A stretch of 64,000 bases of DNA from Peptostreptococcus canis (GTDB lineage: Bacteria > Bacillota > Clostridia > Peptostreptococcales > Peptostreptococcaceae): the NCBI RefSeq assembly GCF_014229965.1, contig NZ_JABGBW010000001.1, positions 62,001-126,000 on the forward strand, in the 5' to 3' direction. The notes beneath the pieces were generated by a model that worked only from the letters and a program-made list of their open reading frames with translations, had not been told where the DNA came from and searched no databases. Both the position numbers and the translations under genes were made by a program. The number at the start of each line of letters is the position of its first letter. The first letter of the stretch is position 1. This document shows, piece by piece, positions 44,019-51,945 of this stretch.

Positions 44019-44441
44019 ATGGCAATTGCAAATATGAAGGTTACTTTTTTATGTCCAATAGAAAAAGTATGGAATAAGGTAACGGACCTTAATGATTTTT
44101 TTTGGAGAAGTGATTTACAAAATATAAAAATTATAGATGAGAAAAATTTTTTAGAGATTACAAAGGATGGAATAGAAACACATTTTAAGGTTACAGAATT
44201 TGTAAAATATCAATGCTGGTCTTTTGAAATAGAGAATGAAAATATTAAGGGAACTTGGATAGGAAAATTTTATTCACAAGAAGATAAAACAACATTGGAT
44301 TTTACTGAAAGTGTAGTTTCCAAAAAGCTTATATTTAGGCCATTTGTAGGTTTGTATTTAAGAAAACAACAGAAACTTTATTTTAGGGATTTAAAGAGGG
44401 CGTTAAACTGTGAAGAAGCAAGTTTTATTCAAAAGCCATAA
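44019..44441 (+). CDS. SRPBCC-fold protein
   Basis: A 140-residue protein with the pattern of the START/polyketide-cyclase superfamily: MAIANMKVTFLCPIEKVWNK opens the first strand and helix, WRSDLQNIKIIDEKNFLEI and a FKVTEFVKYQCWSFEI segment follow, and a long C-terminal helix carries LRKQQKLYFRDLKRAL. Such folds bind hydrophobic ligands in the cytosol; no specific ligand can be named. GGAGG precedes the ATG. Own terminator at 44464-44502. Confidence 0.75.
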   Translation: MAIANMKVTFLCPIEKVWNKVTDLNDFFWRSDLQNIKIIDEKNFLEITKDGIETHFKVTEFVKYQCWSFEIENENIKGTWIGKFYSQEDKTTLDFTESVVSKKLIFRPFVGLYLRKQQKLYFRDLKRALNCEEASFIQKP

Positions 44442-44463
44442 ATGAGAATTAAATAAAATTAAC

Positions 44464-44502
44464 AAAAGGAAGTAAAAGCATATAGCCAATACTTCCTTTT
44501 TT
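44464..44502. terminator. Bidirectional terminator
   Basis: Perfect 11-bp stem AAAAGGAAGTA (44464-44474) with 44490-44500, 15-nt loop, T-run. It lies between the SRPBCC gene and the end of the opposing selenium cluster. Confidence 0.85.
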
Positions 44503-44541
44503 GATTGTATATATTGATTGTATCAATGGGTTTAATAGTTT

Positions 44542-44769
44542 TTATAATTCTTCTATTTTGTCCCATTCTATTCCATTGTTTGAAAGAACAGTTTCTATTT
44601 TTTGTCTCTCTTCAGGAATACCACGCCAAGCAATACCACATCCGGTAGAAAGAACTCTAGGTACAGGAACCAGTTTTCCTTCTATGTCATTTTTCTTAAA
44701 TGCCTGTTCTGTCGCTATTGCTTCAGATGTGACAAAAAAAGTTATGTATAAATATTTTTGTTTTGTCAT
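44542..44769 (-). CDS. DUF3343 family protein (putative Se/S carrier)
   Basis: A 75-residue protein of the DUF3343 family, recognised by PVPRVLSTGCGIAWRG with a conserved cysteine C44. Members are found with selenium-metabolism genes and are proposed to carry a sulfur or selenium atom on that cysteine, which is inference from context in the literature. It is the last gene of csd-yedE-tusA-DUF3343 and starts 1 bp after the TusA-like gene. Confidence 0.88.
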   Translation of the reverse strand: MTKQKYLYITFFVTSEAIATEQAFKKNDIEGKLVPVPRVLSTGCGIAWRGIPEERQKIETVLSNNGIEWDKIEEL

Positions 44770-44770
44770 T

Positions 44771-44974
44771 TTACTTTATCTCTAATTTATATTCTAGCCC
44801 TACTTCTTCTGTAGTAACTTTTTTACCTAGTTTTTCACAAAACTTTGTGATGTTCTTTACTGTATGTGCTTCATTAGCTATTACTAATAATTCTTCCTCA
44901 CCCGAATCAAGTTCATTTTTAACTCTTAGTACAGGTTCAGGGCAAGATAATCCTCTTACGTCTATTTCTTTCAT
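44771..44974 (-). CDS. TusA/YedF-like sulfurtransferase
   Basis: A 67-residue member of the TusA/SirA family. The hallmark is at the N-terminus, DVRGLSCPEPVLRVKNEL, with the persulfide or selenide-carrying C11 in the CPEP motif. In selenium clusters these small proteins pass selenium between a NifS-like lyase and a downstream acceptor. AAGGAG precedes the ATG on the minus strand. Confidence 0.92.
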   Translation of the reverse strand: MKEIDVRGLSCPEPVLRVKNELDSGEEELLVIANEAHTVKNITKFCEKLGKKVTTEEVGLEYKLEIK

Positions 44975-45024
44975 TTTACTACTCCTTCAAAATTACAAGT
45001 ATTTATATGATTATAATTCTATAT

Positions 45025-46125
45025 TTAGTTGATTTCTTTCTTTTTCTTAGAACCCCATACAGCTACTATAAATAATATTATTATAGATACAATAACTGCT
45101 ATTTTTCCATTTGGTCCAGGTCCACCGATTGCAGCCGCTTTTTCTGCCGTTTCAAGTGCAGCCGGTGCAGATGCTAAAGCGAAGTTATGTGCAAATGCAG
45201 CACCTACAAACATACCAATCACAGTGATAGCTGAGTCAGATGATCCTGTTGATGCTATGACTAATTGTCTAAGTGGGCAACCTCCCAATAAAACTGCGGC
45301 AAATCCTACAGCATACATAGATAGTATATTCCAAAGAGTCTGTGCATGAGCGATTGGTCCAAATGAAACTAATTTGAAGTTATTTGTAGCTACATTAAAT
45401 ACTAACATTACTACAAATATACCTGCAATAATACTGAAAAGACTAAAATCTTTTAGTAGGAATATATCCCTTATAGAACCGGCAAAGCACATTCTGCTTT
45501 TCTGTGCTATAATACCGAATACAATACCAACAATCAATGAAGCTATTATCGGTGCATGCATACTTCCAGGACCTTCTTTACTAAAGGCAAAAAGAGAAGT
45601 AACAGTTATGCTTAAAACAAATAAAACAACTGTGATAACCGGTAGAATATATCCGCTTTCCTTTTTTACAGTATATGATCTACCTAGTGAGAATCCTTTT
45701 TTCAAGAATACTACTCCAGTGTATACTCCTCCTACAAATCCTACTAAACCTATATATGAGCTGATATCACCGGATGACATTCTAAGAATCATACGCAATG
45801 GGCAACCTAGAAATACAAGTGCACAAACCATCATAATTACTCCTAAAAGAAATCTGATTGGAGCAGCAGATCCACCTGTAGATCTATACTCTTTTTTGTA
45901 TAGTGATATTATAAAAGCACCTAGAATAATTCCTACAATTTCAGGTCTAAAGTACTGTACCACTTCTGCCTGATGAAATTTCATAGCTCCTGCAGTATCC
46001 CTTATAAAACAAGCGATACAAAACGCCATATTTTTAGGATTTCCTAAAAAAGCAAGTATTGCTGAACCTATACCGGCTATAATACCCAGTATAAATAAAC
46101 CTTTTTTACTTTCGAATAATTGCAT
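45025..46125 (-). CDS. yedE: YedE-type selenium metabolism membrane transporter
   Basis: A 366-residue polytopic protein of the YeeE/YedE family, subgroup associated with selenium metabolism. Two halves each carry a glycine-cysteine channel motif: FLGCPLRMILRMSSGD and LLGGCPLRQLVIASTGSSD, plus AFCIACFIRDTAG and RMCFAGSIRD. It probably imports a selenium or thio compound. The start codon is directly adjacent to the lyase stop, so the genes are translationally coupled. A sulfur substrate (thiosulfate, as in YeeE) cannot be excluded. Confidence 0.88.
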   Translation of the reverse strand: MQLFESKKGLFILGIIAGIGSAILAFLGNPKNMAFCIACFIRDTAGAMKFHQAEVVQYFRPEIVGIILGAFIISLYKKEYRSTGGSAAPIRFLLGVIMMVCALVFLGCPLRMILRMSSGDISSYIGLVGFVGGVYTGVVFLKKGFSLGRSYTVKKESGYILPVITVVLFVLSITVTSLFAFSKEGPGSMHAPIIASLIVGIVFGIIAQKSRMCFAGSIRDIFLLKDFSLFSIIAGIFVVMLVFNVATNNFKLVSFGPIAHAQTLWNILSMYAVGFAAVLLGGCPLRQLVIASTGSSDSAITVIGMFVGAAFAHNFALASAPAALETAEKAAAIGGPGPNGKIAVIVSIIILFIVAVWGSKKKKEIN

Positions 46126-47277
46126 TTATTTTCCCCCTATTTCGTCAATAATATTTTTTATTGCGTTAATTGCAACTTCAATCTCTTCTTTTGTGTTTGA
46201 ATGTGAAAAACTAAATCTTACCATACCTTGATCCACAGTGCCGAAAGACTTATGTAATAAAGGAGCACAATGTGCGCCGGGTCTGGTAGAAATTCCATAC
46301 TCATCTGATAATATCATACTGATTTCCGAAGAGTCAGAATCCATAATATTAAAAGCGACTATTGGAGACCTCAAATAGTGATCGGAATAATCGCCATACA
46401 ACTTGATTCCAGGAAAATTTTTGATACTTTCATAGAAATATTTAGCAAGCTCCTGAGACTTTCTAGTTAGATTTTCCATGCCATTATCATTAATGTATTC
46501 AATTCCTGCAATCAGACCGGCAATACCATGTGTATTTAGAGTTCCGGCTTCCAACCTTGTAGGCATTTTATCAGGTTGATATTCATTATAAGTTTGCACA
46601 CCGGTTCCACCTACAATAAATGGTTTTATTTCTATTTTCTCTGAGACACATAATCCTCCAGTGCCCTGAGGTCCTAATAATGATTTATGTCCAGTAAAAC
46701 AAAGCACATCGATACTCATTTCTTTCATATCGATTTTAAATGAACCTGCTGTTTGTGAAGCATCGACGATAAATATTAATTTATGTTTTAAACATAGATC
46801 TCCTATTTTTTTCAAGTCGTTTATATTGCCTATGACATTGGATGAATGATTAATAATAATAGCTTTAGTATCATCATTGATAAAGTCTTCAATACATTCA
46901 TATTTTAGATTGCCTTTTTCATCCATTGGAATATAATCTACTTTTAAGCCTTCAAGCTTTAAATAGTTTAACGGTCTTAGTACTGAGTTATGCTCCATTT
47001 CTGTTGTTATAACATGATCTGATGGTGTTAAAATTCCCATTATAGCTATGTTTAATGCTTCTGTAGAGTTTTTTGTGAAAACTACCTGCCTTGGATTATC
47101 GGCATTAAATAACTTACATATTGAATTTCTTGCACTATAAATAATCCTATCTGAAGATAGGCTTTCATTGTACACACCTCTGGAGGCATTTCCGGCAGTT
47201 TTCATAGCATTTATAACAGCTTCAATTACTTTTTCAGGTTTATTTTTTGTCGTTGCGGCATTGTCAAAATAATACAC
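46126..47277 (-). CDS. Cysteine desulfurase / selenocysteine lyase family protein
   Basis: A 383-residue PLP enzyme of the class V aminotransferase fold that removes sulfur or selenium from (seleno)cysteine. The PLP lysine is K198 in FTGHKSLLGPQGTGGL, VDASQTAG carries the PLP-binding aspartate, and C337 in STRPGAHCAPLLHK is the acceptor cysteine. It starts with GTG behind GGAGGTG. As first gene of the YedE/TusA/DUF3343 operon it is likelier to serve selenium delivery than general Fe-S assembly. Confidence 0.88.
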   Translation of the reverse strand: MYYFDNAATTKNKPEKVIEAVINAMKTAGNASRGVYNESLSSDRIIYSARNSICKLFNADNPRQVVFTKNSTEALNIAIMGILTPSDHVITTEMEHNSVLRPLNYLKLEGLKVDYIPMDEKGNLKYECIEDFINDDTKAIIINHSSNVIGNINDLKKIGDLCLKHKLIFIVDASQTAGSFKIDMKEMSIDVLCFTGHKSLLGPQGTGGLCVSEKIEIKPFIVGGTGVQTYNEYQPDKMPTRLEAGTLNTHGIAGLIAGIEYINDNGMENLTRKSQELAKYFYESIKNFPGIKLYGDYSDHYLRSPIVAFNIMDSDSSEISMILSDEYGISTRPGAHCAPLLHKSFGTVDQGMVRFSFSHSNTKEEIEVAINAIKNIIDEIGGK

Positions 47278-47739
47278 TTATTACACCTCCTTACTAATTA
47301 TATTTAGATTAATAAAGGCAATCTATAATCCTTTTTTATGTATTTACAAATAAATAACTTTATATAGTTAATTCTAACATTTATAAATATAATAGGATAT
47401 AAATATAGATTTATTTAATACTTAACATTTTGATTATAGAAAAAATTAATAGTTTAAAATGTAAAAGGAAATAAGAATCATGATTTGATTTTTGATACGA
47501 TATATATTTTAAATAGATAAAAGAGCTTCGTATTATTGACTTTACAAATGAACATATGAAATTATATTGTGATATAATTTAGAAAGAATGTGTAAATATA
47601 CTTTTTACTGGAGGATAGATATGTATGATATTATGATATGTATATTAAGCTGAAAACTGACTACTTGACATCAGATAGCGGTCAAATTGAAATTGGAATA
47701 TCAATATTTATTTAAAAGTTATAGTTTGGAGGAAATATT
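47278..47739. other. 462-bp gap with an extended -10 promoter and a minigene
   Basis: The first 290 bp are AT-rich without features I can support. TGATATAAT at 47570-47578 is an extended -10 element on the plus strand. GGAGG (47610-47614) and ATG 47621 then start a 10-codon frame (MYDIMICILS) ending in TGA at 47651-47653; an overlapping 25-codon frame runs from 47636. These could be a leader peptide or a broken gene ahead of the small HTH gene. Confidence 0.4.
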
Positions 47740-47919
47740 TTGGATTATTATAAAATTATGGAAAAACAGGGATTAACTGTAAGTGTAGTTGCTTGTGCTC
47801 TTAACATAAGTGATGAAAAAATGCAGGAGATATTAGAACTTGATAATCCTATCGATGGAATGGATTGTATGCAAATAGGTGAGTTTGCAAGAGTTTTAGG
47901 GATAGATATAGAAATATGA
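47740..47919 (+). CDS. Small helix-turn-helix protein, 59 residues
   Basis: Starts with TTG 47740 behind GGAGG (7-bp spacing). The 59-residue product MDYYKIMEKQGLTVSVVACA continues LNISDEKMQEILELDNP and ends in CMQIGEFARVLGIDIEI, which matches the helix pattern of a stand-alone Cro/XRE-type DNA-binding domain with no other part. Its size and non-ATG start make it easy to miss. The GNAT gene follows after 93 bp, so it may regulate or be co-expressed with it. Confidence 0.62.
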   Translation: MDYYKIMEKQGLTVSVVACALNISDEKMQEILELDNPIDGMDCMQIGEFARVLGIDIEI

Positions 47920-48012
47920 TTTTAGAGTTTATTTATGATATATTTTTATAGAGGTAAAATAATAAAAACTATAGATAAGCAACCTATTAAAATTGATATG
48001 GCAGGAGAATTT

Positions 48013-48501
48013 ATGATTAGAAAAGCTAATATTAGAGATATTGAAAGAATAATGGAAATAGTATATATTGCTAAATCTTTTATGAAAAATATGGGAAACC
48101 CTAATCAGTGGAAAGAAGAATATCCTCAACAAGCTCACTTTGAAAAGGATATAGCTATGGGAAATTGTTATGTTGTTGAAAATGAAGGAGTTGTTAGAGC
48201 AGTTTTTGTATTCGTAATAGGAGAAGATCCGACATATTCTATTATAAAGGATGGCAATTGGCTAAACAATGAAGAGTATGGCACATTACATAGAATAGCA
48301 AGTGATGGGAAATTTAAAGGTGTCTTCAATACTATTTTGAATTATGCAAAGATGTATACTTCAAATATAAGAATAGATACTCATGAAAATAATATTATAA
48401 TGATAAAACTTTTTGAAAAAAATGGATTTAAAAAATGTGGAAAAATAAAAGTGGAAGATGGAAGTGAAAGAATAGCATATCACTGGGTAGAAGTAGAATA
48501 A
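48013..48501 (+). CDS. GNAT family N-acetyltransferase
   Basis: A 162-residue acetyl-CoA-dependent transferase. It opens with MIRKANIRDIERIMEIVYIA and has the acetyl-CoA-region segment GTLHRIASDGKFKGVFNTI and the C-terminal NIRIDTHENNIIMIKLFEKNGFKKCGKI (two parts) typical of GNATs. The pyrophosphate loop is poorly conserved (KFKGVF rather than RGxGxG/A). The frame is open to 47935, but AGGAG before ATG 48013 and the fold start favour that codon. Substrate unknown. Confidence 0.88.
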   Translation: MIRKANIRDIERIMEIVYIAKSFMKNMGNPNQWKEEYPQQAHFEKDIAMGNCYVVENEGVVRAVFVFVIGEDPTYSIIKDGNWLNNEEYGTLHRIASDGKFKGVFNTILNYAKMYTSNIRIDTHENNIIMIKLFEKNGFKKCGKIKVEDGSERIAYHWVEVE

Positions 48502-48558
48502 GAATTTTAAGAGATAAACCGTAAGGAAAAATAAGAATAAACATTAAAAGTATGACAT

Positions 48559-48598
48559 TAAAGAAAAAAGGTTGGATTTATCCAGCCTTTTTTCTTTA
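48559..48598 (+). terminator. Terminator of the GNAT gene
   Basis: An 18-bp stem with one wobble pair and loop TTTA (48577-48580) followed by T-rich sequence. Confidence 0.85.
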
Positions 48599-49106
48599 AG
48601 TGAGTGTGTATTTATATTGTATGTCCTAGCTTACCAATTCTTTAAGTACTAAGTAAATTATATATTTATACCATGAATTTATTGGTATATATGTTATCTG
48701 TCAAAACTATATCCTACTATCATAATGATATAATATCTACTTGAATATTTAATGAAACATTTTTGAATTGAAAGTGAGTTTAATATAAAAAAAAACTAAA
48801 GAAATCTTAAGGAAAATTTAGTAATGTAAATTTTTTATGTTTTTATATTATGTTATCAATAGCAAAAGGTATAAAATATATGGGGATGAATTGCGATATT
48901 TAAATATAATAAAAGGTATTATTAAAAAATTAACCATATAAAATTGTTTGGGAAAACGTTTAAGGGGTATTTTTCTGTATAAGATATTTCATATAAAAAA
49001 TTAAATATATAAAATTAAATATCAATACATTGGAGATAAAAATTTTATATAAATATTAAGATGAATATATCTAAGTATAATTATATTGAAAAAATGGAGG
49101 TATTTT
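48599..49106 (+). other. 508-bp gap before the aldehyde dehydrogenase, no gene seen
   Basis: AT-rich spacer. GGAAAACGTTTAAG at 48951-48964 matches 11 of 14 positions of the catabolite-responsive element TGWAANCGNTNWCA and is a weak CcpA-site candidate. Short direct repeats of TTAAATATATAAAATTAAATAT type lie near 48993-49023. No open frame with a ribosome-binding site exceeds a few codons. Confidence 0.4.
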
Positions 49107-50573
49107 ATGTCAATATTAACTGAAAAAAAGTATAAATTATATATTAATGGCGAGTGGAGGGATGCTTCGGATGGAGCCGTTTTAAAATCTTATAATCCGG
49201 CAAATGGAGAATTTTTGGCGGAAATTGCGGATGCTTCGAATAGTGATGTTGACGATGCTGTGGATGCTGCAAAAGAGGCTTTTGAGTTTTGGGGAAAAAC
49301 AACTACTTCACAGAGAGCGGATCTACTTGATAAGGTAGCGGATATAATATATAAAAATGCTGAATTTTTAGCCAAGGTAGAAACTTTGGATAATGGTAAG
49401 CCTATTAGAGAAACAAAGAATATAGATATTCCGCTAGCCGCAGATCATTTCAAATATTTTGCAGGTGTGATAAGAAGTGAAGAAGGCTCTGCTAATATTC
49501 TTGATGGAGATAAATTAAGTATTGTACTTAGAGAACCGATAGGAGTTGTGGGACAGATAGTTCCTTGGAATTTTCCATTTTTAATGGCAGCTTGGAAATT
49601 GGCCCCTGTAATCGCAGCTGGAGATACTACTGTTTTAAAGCCTTCTAGCTCTACATCTTTATCGATTTTGGAATTGATGAAACTTATTGGTCACTTAATA
49701 CCTGCCGGAGTTGTAAACGTAGTGACAGGAAAAGGATCTAAATCCGGTGATTATTTAGTTCAACATCAAGGATTGGATAAGTTGGCGTTTACAGGTTCTA
49801 CAGAAGTTGGTAGAGGAATAGGTATTGCAGCGGCTGAGAGAATTATTCCGGCAACATTGGAACTGGGTGGTAAATCGGCCAATATATTCTTTGATGACTG
49901 TGATATAGAACAGGCTTTAGATGGTGTTCAGCTAGGAATATTATTTAATCAGGGACAGGTTTGTTGTGCAGGATCCAGAATTTTTGTTCAAGAGGGCATA
50001 TATGATGAGTTTATTCAAAAAGCAGTGGAAAGATTTAAAAATATTAAAGTTGGAGATCCGATGAATGAAGATACAGTAATGGGTTCACAGATAAATATTC
50101 GACAGGCGGAAAAGATATTAAATTATGTTGAAATAGGTAAAAATGAAGGTGCAAAAGTCGCAGTTGGCGGTAAAAAAGCATGCTCGATAAATGGTGCTTT
50201 TGTAGAACCAACTTTATTAGTAGATGTAACAAATGATATGATTGTTGCACAGGAGGAAATTTTCGGTCCAGTTGGCGTTATTATAAAGTTCAAGGATGCA
50301 GAAGAAGTTATAAAAATGGCAAATGAATCAATATATGGATTGGGTGGAGGAGTATACACTAAAAATATAGATACTGCTCTTGATGTGGCAAGAAGAATAA
50401 AAACAGGAAGAATTTGGGTAAATACTTACAATCAGATTCCAGCAGGTGCTCCATTTGGTGGAATAAAGCAATCCGGAATAGGTAGAGAAACTCATAAAAT
50501 GATACTAGACCATTATACTCAAGCCAAAAATATAATGATAGATCTTACCGGTAAGGGAAGTGGTTTTTACTAA
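49107..50573 (+). CDS. NAD(P)-dependent aldehyde dehydrogenase
   Basis: A 488-residue enzyme of the classical ALDH superfamily oxidising aldehydes to acids. The oxyanion asparagine lies in VPWNFPFLM, the general base is E252 in LELGGKSAN, and the catalytic cysteine C286 in NQGQVCCAGSRIF. The C-terminal PFGGIKQSGIGRE is standard. The sequence is of the betaine-aldehyde/acetaldehyde AldA type rather than the CoA-acylating group; the exact substrate is unclear. GGAGG sets ATG 49107 over an in-frame start at 49086. A long upstream gap suggests complex regulation. Confidence 0.93.
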   Translation: MSILTEKKYKLYINGEWRDASDGAVLKSYNPANGEFLAEIADASNSDVDDAVDAAKEAFEFWGKTTTSQRADLLDKVADIIYKNAEFLAKVETLDNGKPIRETKNIDIPLAADHFKYFAGVIRSEEGSANILDGDKLSIVLREPIGVVGQIVPWNFPFLMAAWKLAPVIAAGDTTVLKPSSSTSLSILELMKLIGHLIPAGVVNVVTGKGSKSGDYLVQHQGLDKLAFTGSTEVGRGIGIAAAERIIPATLELGGKSANIFFDDCDIEQALDGVQLGILFNQGQVCCAGSRIFVQEGIYDEFIQKAVERFKNIKVGDPMNEDTVMGSQINIRQAEKILNYVEIGKNEGAKVAVGGKKACSINGAFVEPTLLVDVTNDMIVAQEEIFGPVGVIIKFKDAEEVIKMANESIYGLGGGVYTKNIDTALDVARRIKTGRIWVNTYNQIPAGAPFGGIKQSGIGRETHKMILDHYTQAKNIMIDLTGKGSGFY

Positions 50574-50598
50574 ACATACATATTTATTCATAAAAAAA

Positions 50599-50710
50599 TA
50601 AAGAAATGACTCATAATTCGATATTTTTACATTTACCAATATAGAATGCTTATTTTTTAATGATTCTATTTTGATAAAAGAAAAATTTGATCTTATGAGT
50701 CGTTTCTTTA
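50599..50710. terminator. Large palindromic element between converging genes
   Basis: An outer 18-bp stem pairs 50599-50616 (TAAAGAAATGACTCATAA) with 50693-50710, one mismatch. An inner hairpin pairs ATAGAAT (50641-50647) with ATTCTAT (50663-50669). It separates the aldehyde dehydrogenase and lipid kinase genes and should terminate both. Its outer arm shares GAAATGACTC with the element at 20903-21015. Confidence 0.65.
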
Positions 50711-50717
50711 TTGTCAA

Positions 50718-51665
50718 TTATTTTCTGCATATCCAGAATGGATGTGTAGATATACTAAAATGTAATTCGTGTATTTGAGGTTCGCTTTTTTCACCATCTA
50801 TTTGCATATATTGATTTTGATTTATTTTTATGGAAATTTCATTGTCGGAAATTCTGAATATTTTATCATATTTTTCAAAATGATCTCCATGTGTAATTAT
50901 CCTGTATACAATTTTAATTAAGTCAGTTATTTTTATATTATTTGCAATGACTAGACCTAATTCGTGATTATTGCTGGAGGATAATGGATCTATTTTTATT
51001 CCTCCACCAAAAAAAGGATGGTTGGTTATTATAGAGATCAGTGCATTACTGTAGTTAAGTATATTTCCGTCACTTTTGATTATTTCTATATCAAATTTTT
51101 TATGTTTTTTAATCGCCTCGAATAAATATACAAAATAAGATAACTTACCTAAACCTATTTTTTTAAATAGATTTTTCTTATCGCCACTAGATGCCAGGTA
51201 TATTATAAGTGCATCAATTCCAAATCCAATGCTATTTATGGAATAAATCTCCGTGTTATTTTTTAAATTGCGACATTTTATTATTTCCAATGTATTTGGG
51301 GAACTTAATGAATTTAGAGAATCTATATAAAAATCCATGTTTTTGGTTATTTTTAGTTCTCTTGCAAAATCATTGCCCGTTCCTCCTGGAATATATGCTA
51401 TGGGAACATTTGATTTTATTTGCTTTAAAGCATTTACCGCTTCATTTAGTGTTCCGTCTCCTCCTATTATTATTAACCTCTCGTTTTTTCTTATATTATT
51501 TGCTATATTTTGCACTAATTTTATAGTATGTCCTCTATATTCAGATACATGTATATCATATTTAATTTCTTTTTTATTACAGACTTCTATTAATTGGTTT
51601 AAGACTTTTTCGCCGGTATTTCCACCTGAACCCTTATGCACGACGATGCTTAAATCTATATTCAT
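50718..51665 (-). CDS. Diacylglycerol/lipid kinase (YegS/DagK family)
   Basis: A 315-residue ATP-dependent lipid kinase. The nucleotide-binding motif is LIIIGGDGTLNEAVNAL and the conserved IAYIPGGTGNDFARELKI loop follows; the C-terminal beta domain has the NHPFFGGGIKIDPLSSSNN segment with the metal-binding region. In Firmicutes such enzymes (DgkB/BmrU) recycle diacylglycerol or act on related lipids. It converges on the aldehyde dehydrogenase gene and is preceded by AAAGGTG on its own strand. Confidence 0.92.
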   Translation of the reverse strand: MNIDLSIVVHKGSGGNTGEKVLNQLIEVCNKKEIKYDIHVSEYRGHTIKLVQNIANNIRKNERLIIIGGDGTLNEAVNALKQIKSNVPIAYIPGGTGNDFARELKITKNMDFYIDSLNSLSSPNTLEIIKCRNLKNNTEIYSINSIGFGIDALIIYLASSGDKKNLFKKIGLGKLSYFVYLFEAIKKHKKFDIEIIKSDGNILNYSNALISIITNHPFFGGGIKIDPLSSSNNHELGLVIANNIKITDLIKIVYRIITHGDHFEKYDKIFRISDNEISIKINQNQYMQIDGEKSEPQIHELHFSISTHPFWICRK

Positions 51666-51853
51666 ATTTTCACCTTTTCTATATTATTTTCAATTTCGAC
51701 TTTTTTATTATATCATAAATATTAAATTGATGTTAAATAAATAGATTATTATATAATTCCTATTCCGGTCTTGATTTTTAATAATATTATTAGTATACTA
51801 AAAAAGTAAAATAACTTACTATTTTATAAAGTTCAATAATATCAAAAATTTTC

Positions 51854-51884
51854 ATATCGTTATGTAATTTTTGGAAAACGATAT
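51854..51884. promoter_or_regulatory. Inverted repeat upstream of the antiporter gene
   Basis: ATATCGTT (51854-51861) and AACGATAT (51877-51884) are exact inverted repeats with a 15-nt gap, 62 bp before the antiporter start; a TATAAT follows at 51914-51919. It may be an operator or a hairpin. Confidence 0.4.
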
Positions 51885-51945
51885 TTTTACTTTAGTTTTA
51901 GATATTACTGATGTATAATAGAAAAGAGAAAAGGAGGGGGATGTT

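Noticed and set aside
45374-45973. Long open frame (199 codons) on the plus strand
   Set aside because: It lies antisense to the yedE coding sequence, whose motifs are unmistakable; the frame is a shadow produced by its codon use and has no ribosome-binding site.
47636-47713. 25-codon frame after the 10-codon minigene
   Set aside because: It has no ribosome-binding site of its own and no recognisable relative; I mention it only as a possible part of a broken gene.
48951-48964. Catabolite-responsive element candidate
   Set aside because: Only 11 of 14 positions match and it lies about 140 bp before the gene, so it is listed inside the gap note rather than as a site.
51209-51744. Two leucine/phenylalanine-rich plus-strand frames
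   Set aside because: Both lie opposite the lipid kinase gene, and their hydrophobic content comes from reading AT-rich codons in reverse; no ribosome-binding site.
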